The notes under the pieces were generated by a model. The model had not been told where the DNA came from. It searched no databases and worked only from the letters and a program-made list of their open reading frames with translations. Position numbers and translations under genes: made by a program. DNA of 64,000 bases from Actinomyces sp. Marseille-P3109. Lineage in GTDB: Bacteria; Actinomycetota; Actinomycetes; Actinomycetales; Actinomycetaceae. The number at the start of each line of letters is the position of its first letter. The stretch's first letter is position 1. This document shows positions 41,903 through 51,422 of the stretch, piece by piece. Location of the stretch: NCBI RefSeq assembly GCF_900323545.1, contig NZ_OOHN01000008.1, positions 2,788,938 to 2,852,937 on the forward strand. Direction: 5' to 3'.

Positions 41903-42610
41903 TCAGTGGGCCGTTGCGACGATGGTGGACACGATGGTGTCGACCTCCTCCGCGCTGCCGGCCGTCACGGCGATGCGCGCGTAGGTGCCCGACGACGTCG
42001 GAACGGCAACGACCGCACCCGGCGTCTGAATGCCGTGGATCGACACGGTCGAGGTGTCGACTGCGGCCTCGCCGTAGGGGGCCTGCTTGGTGGAGTAGCC
42101 CGTCGGCGTCCCGCCCCGCTGTGTGATGAACTCATCCAGGTTCGCCTGGGACGGCGGCGTCGACGACGTCTCGGCCTCCTTGGCGACGGCGGCGCTGTTG
42201 AAGGAGCGGCTGCCCTGCGAGAACAGCCCGTAGAAGGCGTCGGTGCTGCTGATCCTCTCGGAGAGGGTCGAGGGGTCCGTGCCCTGGATCCGGGCGATCA
42301 GCGCCTTCTGGTCCTCGGTGAGGGCGTTGAGGTCCTGCCAGTCCTCGGGCACCGCGAAGGTGATGCCGACCGTGGGGGCGGTGATCGCCTGGTGGCCCGC
42401 CGGGACGGAGGGGGTGGCGCTCGCGCCGCCGGAGGCGCTGGGCTGTGAGGTTGTTTTGGAGCTGCTCGACGCCGTCGCCGCAACCGTGGCGGCGGAGGTG
42501 GTCGCCCCGGCCGACCCCGCAGACGAGGGATCGCCCTGGGAGCAAGCCGCCAGGATGAGGGCGGTGGCGAAAGCGGTGGTCACAGTGGAAGCGGTGCGCA
42601 TCGGTGTCAT
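41903..42610 (-). CDS. Lipoprotein of unknown function
   Basis: 235 residues; ATG with GGAG 5 bases upstream. Lipobox ILAAC, Cys23. A Ser/Thr/Ala-rich linker (about 25-75) leads to a folded domain (ITAPTVGITFAVPEDWQDL, then STDAFYGLFSQGSRSF, and a C-terminal TYARIAVTAGSAEEVDTIV). The domain recalls LpqN/PsbP-like 'exported lipoprotein' folds, which begin with a 'xxGxxFxVPxxW' strand. Membrane-anchored outside the cell. No partner gene is obvious; it lies between the DUF2975 pair and clpB on the opposite strand. Confidence 0.75.
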   Translation of the reverse strand: MTPMRTASTVTTAFATALILAACSQGDPSSAGSAGATTSAATVAATASSSSKTTSQPSASGGASATPSVPAGHQAITAPTVGITFAVPEDWQDLNALTEDQKALIARIQGTDPSTLSERISSTDAFYGLFSQGSRSFNSAAVAKEAETSSTPPSQANLDEFITQRGGTPTGYSTKQAPYGEAAVDTSTVSIHGIQTPGAVVAVPTSSGTYARIAVTAGSAEEVDTIVSTIVATAH

Positions 42611-42773
42611 GGTTTCTCCGGGGTGAGGGCGTTATCGTGACGTGACCTTACCTGCGTCGTCTCGCGGCGACGTTTCAAGGCGGTCGGTTGATGTGCCGGA
42701 AGTGAGCGGGGTCGTCGTCGTGCTCCGCCTTCGCCGCTCTCTGGCGTAGTCTACGTCACCGCCTGTCCAAGAA

Positions 42774-42794
42774 GTTGAGTGGAATAGACTCAAC
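42774..42794. promoter_or_regulatory. HAIR operator of clpB
   Basis: GTTGAGT-N7-ACTCAAC is a perfect inverted repeat that differs from the HAIR consensus only at the outermost base of each arm. It ends 60 bases before the clpB start and links clpB to HspR control. Confidence 0.9.
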
Positions 42795-42854
42795 TCTGCG
42801 AAGGTTGAGGTGGCCAGAAGACGCAAGGCATGACCACTCTCAAAGGAGATCCGT

Positions 42855-45533
<2,679 letters not shown>

Positions 45534-45589
45534 GCCGGGACGACCGCCCGATTCGGCCCCGTCCGACGGGAGGGACGGTGAGGGGACGA

Positions 45590-45630
45590 CGAGGGGGCGG
45601 GGCCACCTGCGCGGTGGCCCCGCCCCCTCG
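45590..45630. terminator. Perfect 18-bp hairpin between clpB and DUF3152 gene
   Basis: Arms 45590-45607 and 45613-45630 around TGCGC. It lies between convergent stops at 45533 and 45654, so it is a bidirectional terminator. Confidence 0.82.
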
Positions 45631-45653
45631 CGCTGCCGGCGGCGTCGTGCGCC

Positions 45654-46694
45654 TCAGCCGGGCTGGTTGTCCTGCGTGGGCCAGGCGTTGTAGACGCAGC
45701 CGCCGGCGATGTCGTGGCTCTGCTGCGCCATAAGAGGGGCCTTGAGACCGGCCCCGGCGCAGAACTCGTGCTCGTGGCCGAGGAAGTGGCCCACCTCGTG
45801 GTTGGTGACGTAGGTGCGGTAGGAGTCGACGTCTGGATGGGTGATGGCTCCCCAGTTCCAGCGGTCGGAGTTGATGACCACGTTGTTGGCGTTGCGGCAG
45901 CTCCACATGCCGGAGGTTTCCAGCGGCGCGCACAGGGCGTCCGCGGTGGGCGGTGTGGCGATGTTGAAGGTGAAGTCGGCGGCGGCGGGGTCGGCCACCG
46001 GCTCGAAGGACGTGTTCTGCGCGGTGGGCCAGCCGCGCTCGTCATTGAGGGTGCGCTCGACGATGGGGGCCGCCGCTGCGGCGTCGACGTGGGTGCCCCC
46101 CTCGACCTGGAGCGCGTATCGGTAGACGGTCCCGGCCGCGGGACGCGAGACGGGCACGGCCGGCGCGATCGTCCAGGTGCCGTCGCCGACGGCGTCGGAG
46201 TGCGCGAACCCCTCAGCGTCCAGGCGCGGGGCCGGAAGCGTCGAGGCCGACGGGGTGGGCGACGCCGACGGTGAGGTCGTGCCGCTCCCACTCGGTCCGG
46301 CGGATCGTGGGGCCGCCTCCGCCGGAGCGGGTGAGGGCGTTGTGGTCGTGTCGGTGCTCAGCGGCAGGGCGAAACCGGGGCGGAGTTCCCAGGCGCGCAG
46401 GCCGACGACGATCAGGACGATCGCCGCGAGGAGGGTGGTGCCGTAGAGGAGTCGGCTGCGGGTGCGGCGTCGCTGGCGCTCGCGCCGAGCGACGACGAGA
46501 GCCCGTCGACTGGCGGGGTCGGGCTCAATCGACGAACGTCGATGCGTGGAGTGCTGGCCGGCCGGGCTGCGGCGCGGGGAGCCGCCAGGAGCGGTCCGCC
46601 GTCCGGAAGCCGACGACGAGTCACGGCCGGCGCCCCGTCTGGGGCGGGAGGGGCGCCGCGGCGGCTGCGGGGTCGAGGGGCGCATACCTCCCAT
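45654..46694 (-). CDS. DUF3152 protein, predicted extracytoplasmic zinc protease
   Basis: 346 residues from ATG 46694; a second ATG follows 9 bases later, and the frame stays open upstream to 46814. The first about 85 residues are very Arg/Pro/Ser-rich (cytoplasmic). A single membrane helix (about 88-106, LLYGTTLLAAIVLIVVGL) is followed by a Pro/Ser/Thr linker and the DUF3152 domain (about 165-340). That domain holds HEVGHFLGHEHEFC, the HExxHxxxxxH zinc site of metzincin-like proteases, then PLMAQQSHD, a Met-turn-like segment. It is thus anchored with its catalytic domain outside. Substrate unknown. Confidence 0.83.
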   Translation of the reverse strand: MGGMRPSTPQPPRRPSRPRRGAGRDSSSASGRRTAPGGSPRRSPAGQHSTHRRSSIEPDPASRRALVVARRERQRRRTRSRLLYGTTLLAAIVLIVVGLRAWELRPGFALPLSTDTTTTPSPAPAEAAPRSAGPSGSGTTSPSASPTPSASTLPAPRLDAEGFAHSDAVGDGTWTIAPAVPVSRPAAGTVYRYALQVEGGTHVDAAAAAPIVERTLNDERGWPTAQNTSFEPVADPAAADFTFNIATPPTADALCAPLETSGMWSCRNANNVVINSDRWNWGAITHPDVDSYRTYVTNHEVGHFLGHEHEFCAGAGLKAPLMAQQSHDIAGGCVYNAWPTQDNQPG

Positions 46695-46839
46695 CGTAGG
46701 GTGCTCGAGCTCGGTTAACCTGCCGGGCGGTACCGAAGCGCGCACAAGGTCACATGTGACCTCCAGGCGCCGAAACCATCCTCCGAGGCGACTTTCGGTT
46801 GATTTCCAAGACAAAAGTCGTGCGCTGCCGGGTGCTGAC

Positions 46840-47089
46840 TCAGACGATCTCGTAGCCGATCTCGGGTGCGAGTGCTGTCAGGAGGGCGTAGATCGTCGCG
46901 TCGGCCAGCGGCGCCGCATCCCGGGGCAGTGCTGGCAGGCTGTCCTGCGCCGGGGAGAACAGCACCGTCATGTCGTCCCCGGTCATCGTCGAGCGGGTGC
47001 GGCCCCCAGGTTCTCAACCCGCTCCATGGCAGAGGGTGAGGGCTGTACGCAGAGGCGATGCGGGCGAGCTCGGCGTGCTCGACCGTCAC
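46840..47089 (-). pseudogene. Broken RES-domain toxin gene
   Basis: A GTG at 47089 overlaps the stop of the upstream antitoxin gene (GTGA), as expected for a coupled toxin. It reads EHAELARIASAYSPHPLPWS, then GLRTWGPHP, like the N-terminus of RES toxins ('PHP-W--FR-WGP'). The frame then becomes Arg/Asp/Gly-rich nonsense. Another frame with FSPAQDSLPALPRDAAP runs to a stop at 46840. There is only about 250 bases before the next gene, much less than the about 500 needed, so the toxin is frameshifted and shortened. Assignment rests on a short motif plus context. Confidence 0.5.
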
Positions 47090-47574
47090 CAGGTCCTCCG
47101 GGCCTCGATAGTGGCCGGCGTCAGCCCCTCCCGCAGAGCCGGCACGAGCATCGCCAGCCCTGGGATCGGGCGGCCGTCGTGGAACTGCCAGGTGGGGAAC
47201 CTCAGCGCCCTTCCCTCGGAGTAGGCGTAGAGGGTGCGCCCGGCTGCGCGGGTGATCGTCGTCGTCGCGCGGCCGAGCAGAGCGGTGACCTGGCGTGTAC
47301 TCAGGGAACGAGCCAGGTCGCAGGCGGCCCGGACGGCCTCATGCTGGGCGGTGAGCTGTTCGGCATGGACGCGATCCGAGAGGATCCGCTCCACCTTGCG
47401 TGCCGTGGCCTTGCTTCGTCCGCGGGGAGTGGTCCGGGCCAGGAAGTCAGTGATGCTGGCTGTCAGCGGTCCGACGCCGTCTCGCGATGTGCGGGCTGTG
47501 GCCTCGCGCATCGCTTCCGCAAGCTCCTGGGCGCTGAGGTCCAGGTCATCGAGCAGTCCTGCAAGAACAGTCAT
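47086..47574 (-). CDS. MbcA/Xre-type antitoxin of a RES toxin system
   Basis: 162 residues from the ATG at 47574 (an upstream ATG at 47607 lies in the operator). Mostly helical. The C-terminal region LRFPTWQFHDGRPIPGLAML, followed by VPALREGLTPATIEA, matches the conserved 'FP-WQF--GRP-PGL' block of MbcA/ParS-like antitoxins that pair with NAD-degrading RES toxins. The middle has a helix-turn-helix-like segment (LSTRQVTALLGRATTTITRA). It seems intact, while its toxin partner is damaged. A palindrome (47586-47619) just before its start fits autoregulation. Confidence 0.68.
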   Translation of the reverse strand: MTVLAGLLDDLDLSAQELAEAMREATARTSRDGVGPLTASITDFLARTTPRGRSKATARKVERILSDRVHAEQLTAQHEAVRAACDLARSLSTRQVTALLGRATTTITRAAGRTLYAYSEGRALRFPTWQFHDGRPIPGLAMLVPALREGLTPATIEARRTW

Positions 47575-47585
47575 GGCACAAGCAC

Positions 47586-47619
47586 GACGCATCGAGTCTG
47601 CATGCATACATGATGCGTC
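47586..47619. promoter_or_regulatory. Inverted repeat before the antitoxin gene
   Basis: GACGCATC (47586-47593) and GATGCGTC (47612-47619) are exact 8-bp inverted repeats with an 18-base centre containing GCATGC. It lies 12-45 bases upstream of the antitoxin start; probable autoregulatory operator. Confidence 0.5.
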
Positions 47620-47739
47620 TCGTTGATTCTGGGTGGGTGCCGATTCACGAAGCGAAGCATGAGATCCTCGCCGTCACGGCCCGGACCCCGATCGAACCGA
47701 GGGCACCCGGCTCGCTGCGAGTATCTCGGGTGGCGGGCG

Positions 47740-48040
47740 CGAACGGAGCGTCTCAGCATCTCGCGCGACGTGCACCCGGGCGGTCCCGATCCTCTACGTC
47801 ACCAACAACTCCTCCCAGGCGACCCTGACCAGCTGCACGCTGACCACCACCGGCGGCCTGGACACCGCGGTCGAGGACCGCTGGGGGACGGCCGGATCCA
47901 ACGGAGGCGTCCTCGCCCTGACCATGGACGCCACCACCTCCGACGGTGCTATCACGGCCGGATCAGCGTCCTCCTCCATCGCGGTGGTGACCGCCAACGG
48001 CGGGGCGGCCACCGGGCCGATCCGACGGCCTGGCCGCTGG
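47740..48040 (+). pseudogene. Fragment of a Thr/Ser-rich secreted-type protein
   Basis: One plus frame shows good actinobacterial codon structure over about 270 bases. It reads VPILYVTNNSSQATLTSCTL, TTTGGLDTAVEDRWGTAGSN, GGVLALTMDATTSDGAITAG and SASSSIAVVTANGGA, then dissolves into Arg-rich nonsense. There is no start, ribosome site or signal peptide. The composition (Thr, Ser, Gly, Asn, Ala, beta-rich) resembles the interior of a surface beta-helix or adhesin. Probably a relic of a larger surface-protein gene. No family is identified. Confidence 0.35.
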
Positions 48041-48465
48041 CGGCGTCGCCGTCTCCTGAGGGGCGGTGACGGTCCCGCCCGATCGGCGTCGGCCCTCTCC
48101 GTGGTGGGGCCCGGGAGGCTCGTCTGTGGGAGAGGGGCGCCGCCGGTATTTGAACCGGAAACAAGATTGCCACAAGTGTTACGTAACTGTGATCCTGATG
48201 GACATGCCATGCGCTCCTGGGTGTCTTCATAAGAAGTTCTGGGTGACGAGTGGAAGAGAGGATGGGCGGAGATCCCAGCTGCCGCAACAGACCGCCCGGT
48301 CGGGGGCGTCTGTGCTGGTAGGAGCCGGTTAATTATGTGAAAACAGAGATCAAGTCGTCACTCACGTCACGAGCAGGGCACGTGGAGGTCACACTTGAGC
48401 GGATTATTCCGATGAGCGCCTTTCTGCCTTGCAATTCCCTTACTGGAAGGTGCCATGATTCGGCC
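48041..48465. other. Intergenic region, AT-richer, no gene
   Basis: Contains no supportable gene. A short T-arm-like palindrome near 48140-48160 does not extend to a tRNA. A possible promoter for the TetR gene is TTGCAA (48429-48434) and CATGAT (48454-48459), 6 bases before the start codon. Confidence 0.45.
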
Positions 48466-49272
48466 ATGAACACTGTCAGTACCCCGACTCCGCCCCCAGT
48501 TGCCCCGGCTAGGCGGCGTGGACCCGGGCGCCCCCGAGCGGGCAGTGAGGACAAGCGCGTGCGCATCCTCAACGAAGCCGTGGTTCTCTTCGGAGAGCAC
48601 GGGTATGCCGGCACCTCCCTGGCCGACATCGCCAACGCAGCAGATATTTCCAAGGCCGGACTGCTGCACCACTTCTCCTCCAAGGACGAGCTCTTCGCCA
48701 AGGTGCTCGAGCGCCGTGACCAGGAGGACGCCCTGAGCATCCTCGTGGACTCCCCGGCCACCGAGGAGGACGTCGTCGAGGCCCCCGTTGACACCGTCGG
48801 CAACCTGGACACCCTGGGTGCCGCCGACCCCGCCGGGGAGTTCGAGGTCGATCCCTGGGCGCTGCTGGACCGCTACATCGAGCTGCTCGAGCGCAACGTC
48901 GCCCATCGGGACCTCACGGCGATCTACACCGCCACGGCGGTCTCGGTCCTCGACGCCGCGCACCCCGCGCACCGTTGGATGGCCGACCACCTCAACGGTG
49001 CCGTTGAGCGGTTCGAGTCCAGCTTCGAGGCCGGCAAGGCCGCCGGGCTCGTGGACCCGCAGATGCCCTCACGTCTCGTGGCGCGCAGCCTGGTCGCCCT
49101 CACCGACGGGCTCCAGCTCCAGTGGCTGTGCTCGACGACGCCCGAGACGGCCGCCTCGGAGTCCCTGGGCACCGACCTGGTGGCGGAGATCCGCCTCTAC
49201 GCCGACTGCCTGCGCAGCCAGTGGGAGCTCCAGGAGACACCGGAGACCCCGCAGCGGCCCAAGGCCGCCTGA
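48466..49272 (+). CDS. TetR-family transcriptional regulator
   Basis: 268 residues from ATG 48466; the frame is open from 48337 but lacks a start signal there, and a -10-like CATGAT is 6 bases before 48466. After a Pro/Ala/Arg-rich N-terminal extension of about 25 residues, the HTH is at about 28-75 (RVRILNEAVVLFGEHGYAGT, SLADIANAADISKAGLLHHF, SSKDELFAKVL). The long ligand-binding domain contains an acidic insert (about 90-125, ATEEDVVEAPVDTVGNL) not usual for the family. Neighbours give no clear target; a HAD phosphatase is convergent. Probably a repressor responding to a small ligand. Confidence 0.85.
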   Translation: MNTVSTPTPPPVAPARRRGPGRPRAGSEDKRVRILNEAVVLFGEHGYAGTSLADIANAADISKAGLLHHFSSKDELFAKVLERRDQEDALSILVDSPATEEDVVEAPVDTVGNLDTLGAADPAGEFEVDPWALLDRYIELLERNVAHRDLTAIYTATAVSVLDAAHPAHRWMADHLNGAVERFESSFEAGKAAGLVDPQMPSRLVARSLVALTDGLQLQWLCSTTPETAASESLGTDLVAEIRLYADCLRSQWELQETPETPQRPKAA

Positions 49273-49336
49273 AGACCGGGCACCGGGCGGCTGAGACCGC
49301 CACCTGACCATCCTCAACGAATCCCTACCGTCCCAT

Positions 49337-49368
49337 CCGGCTCGGGAACCCCGTGGTTCCCGGGCCGG
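49337..49368. terminator. Hairpin terminator between TetR and HAD genes
   Basis: Arms 49337-49350 and 49355-49368 pair with one G-T wobble around a 4-base loop, between convergent stops. Confidence 0.6.
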
Positions 49369-49452
49369 TCCTACGTCTGGTGGCCGCGGCGCTGGCCGTG
49401 AGCGCGGCCGCCCGTCATTCCGGACGGCGCTCCACAACCCCGTCGGTGCTCG

Positions 49453-50133
49453 TCAGCGCTGCGCCCACAGCAGCAGGTGCGGGGTGATCGAGGCCAGGTC
49501 CGGGACCACGACGAGGCCGGGATCGGCCGGGAAGTGCTTCTGCGCCCCGATCTGCACGACGTGGATCCCGTTGCCCCTGGCCGAGGCCGCTCCGGTCGGG
49601 GAGTCCTCAACGACGACGCAGTCCTCGGGCCGCAGGTCGAGGCGCTCGACCGCCGTGGCGTAGGGCAGCGGGTCCGGCTTGGCCCCGACGCCGTCGTCAC
49701 CGGTGACCAGGACCGCGAAGACGTCACCGAGTGCGGAGGCCACCTTCTCGACGATCTTGCGCGGCGAGGCCGAGACGATCGCCTGGGCCAGTCCCACCTC
49801 CGCCAGTGCCGAGGTGATCCGCAGGGCCCCGGGCAGCAGGGGCGGCGCGGCGGCCACGGAGGCCTCGACATCGTGTGCGATCGCCTCGAAGACCTCCTGC
49901 GTGGCCGGATCGTCCCAGGAGCTCGTGGCGCCGGTGGCGGCGATGAGCTCGCGGGCCTTGCGGATCGAGGCGCCGGTCATCTGGGCGACGAGCTCGGGGC
50001 GCGGGTCGCCGCCGAGGGACTGGCAGTGGTGGATGAAGGCCTCGTCCCAGAAGGGCTGGGAGTCCATGAGGGTGCCGTCCATGTCCCACAGGACGGCACG
50101 CACCGTGAAGTTGGGAGTGGGGGTTGTTGTCAC
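49453..50133 (-). CDS. HAD-superfamily phosphatase (subfamily IA, phosphoglucomutase-like)
   Basis: 226 residues from GTG 50133 (leaderless box 7 bases upstream); the longer frame to 50274 lacks family support. Motif I is LWDMDGTLMDSQPFW (Asp nucleophile and Asp acid/base), followed by a helical cap, motif II IVSASPRK, motif III Lys in GAKPDPLPY, and motif IV VVVEDSPTGAASA. This set fits HAD IA enzymes of the beta-phosphoglucomutase/sugar-phosphate phosphatase group. Probably removes phosphate from a sugar phosphate. Located divergently next to the LacI regulator, so sugar metabolism is plausible. Confidence 0.87.
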   Translation of the reverse strand: MTTTPTPNFTVRAVLWDMDGTLMDSQPFWDEAFIHHCQSLGGDPRPELVAQMTGASIRKARELIAATGATSSWDDPATQEVFEAIAHDVEASVAAAPPLLPGALRITSALAEVGLAQAIVSASPRKIVEKVASALGDVFAVLVTGDDGVGAKPDPLPYATAVERLDLRPEDCVVVEDSPTGAASARGNGIHVVQIGAQKHFPADPGLVVVPDLASITPHLLLWAQR

Positions 50134-50140
50134 GGGAACC

Positions 50141-50146
50141 AGCCTA
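50141..50146 (-). promoter_or_regulatory. -10 box of leaderless promoter for the HAD gene
   Basis: TAGGCT (minus strand) is 7 bases from the GTG at 50133. No Shine-Dalgarno. Confidence 0.45.
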
Positions 50147-50336
50147 ACGGTTACGTGCGCCAGCGCACAGGCGGAGGTCTGCGGCGGCGCGCAGCGACCC
50201 AATCTCTTGCCGCTCAGGGTTATGCGCCGCGTCGTCGTCCTGGCAGACTTCCACCAAGCCGCCGGCCGGCGCACGTGCCGGATCCAGCCGGGCCGGGCGA
50301 GTGGCGGCGGATCCGAAGGGGCCGGGAGGAGACGGG

Positions 50337-51347
50337 GTGAACGACACCTACAGGACCACGATGGAAGACGTGGCCCGGGCCGCGGGCGTCTCGCGCACCA
50401 CCGTGTCCTTCGTTCTCAACAACCGCGACGGCGCCCGTATCGCCCCGGAGACGCGCGAACGCGTTCACCAGGTGGCTGTCGAGCTCGGCTACCGACCACA
50501 CGGCGGGGCACGCGCCCTGGCGTCACGACGCTCCTCCCTCATCGGACTGGTCTCTGAGATCGTCACCAGCCCTTTCGGCGCCGCGACGATCCGCGGGATC
50601 CAGGACACGGTGCGGCGCGCCGGCTACACTCTGTTCATCGTGCCGACCTCCACCGAGGCGGAGATGGACTCCGACGCCTTCGAGACCCTCCTGAAGTCCC
50701 GGGTCGAGGGCATCATCTACGCCACCGGGTGGAATTGCCGGGTCCGTATGCCCGTGCAGGCCCGCGAGATTCCCACCGTTCTGGTCCACTGCATCGACCC
50801 GGTCTCCGGCCTGCCCTGCGTGCGCCCCGACGAGGAGCAGATGGGACGCCTGGCCGCCCAGGCCCTCCTGGAGGGACACCACCGGGACATCGGCGTCATC
50901 GAGCTGGACCCGAACGACGGTGAGGCGGCGCCCGGCCGGCGCGCCGGCTGCGAGGCCTACCTGGAGCGGGCCGGCATCCCCTGGAGCACCGTGAGTTCCG
51001 CCATCGGCCACGGCACCACCAGGGGCGGGTACGCGGCCGCCGCCCGTCTCCTGACTGATCACCCGTGGCTCACCGGCCTGGTGTGCGGCAACGACCGCAT
51101 GGCCATGGGTGCCTACGACGCCATCCGCGAGCGGGGCCTGCGGGTGCGCGAGGACGTGGCCGTCATCGGGATCGATGATCAGGAGCTCATCGCCGACCAG
51201 GTCCACCCGGCCCTGACGACAGTGGCCCTGCCCTTCGAGGAGATGGGGCAGGTGGCCGTCTCCCACCTGCTGGACCTCATGGCGGGCGAGGAGGTGCCCG
51301 CCGAGACACTCCTTCCCGGGCAGATCATCCGCCGCTCCTCGGCCTGA
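50337..51347 (+). CDS. LacI-family transcriptional regulator, probable regulator of fructan use
   Basis: 336 residues from GTG 50337 with GGGAGGA 7 bases upstream. N-terminal LacI HTH: TMEDVARAAGVSRTTVSFVL, then IAPETRERVHQVAVELGYRP with a hinge helix GARALASRRS. A periplasmic-binding-like effector domain follows (ISEIVTSPFGA-like start, GLVCGNDRMAMGAYDAIRER, VAVIGIDDQELIADQ, PALTTVALPFEEMGQ). It lies convergent to the levanase gene, 76 bases apart. Near-identical LacI-type palindromes stand before the levanase (54424) and before the PTS operon (57773), making these the likely targets. Effector unknown; fructose or fructose phosphate is a guess. Confidence 0.88.
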   Translation: MNDTYRTTMEDVARAAGVSRTTVSFVLNNRDGARIAPETRERVHQVAVELGYRPHGGARALASRRSSLIGLVSEIVTSPFGAATIRGIQDTVRRAGYTLFIVPTSTEAEMDSDAFETLLKSRVEGIIYATGWNCRVRMPVQAREIPTVLVHCIDPVSGLPCVRPDEEQMGRLAAQALLEGHHRDIGVIELDPNDGEAAPGRRAGCEAYLERAGIPWSTVSSAIGHGTTRGGYAAAARLLTDHPWLTGLVCGNDRMAMGAYDAIRERGLRVREDVAVIGIDDQELIADQVHPALTTVALPFEEMGQVAVSHLLDLMAGEEVPAETLLPGQIIRRSSA

Positions 51348-51422
51348 CAGCGCGTCGCACCGCCTCACCTGCCTGGCACTGCCTGACGCAGCCGGCCCGG
51401 TCGCGAGGGGCGAAGGTAGCGC

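Noticed and set aside
48130..48180. tRNA 3' end on the minus strand (TTCAAAT in a T-arm-like stem)
   Set aside because: The loop has an extra base, the G53-C61 pair is missing, and no anticodon or D arm can be built upstream. It is just a short palindrome.
48337..48465. N-terminal extension of the TetR gene
   Set aside because: No SD at the upstream ATG; the extension is unlike TetR proteins and covers the likely promoter.
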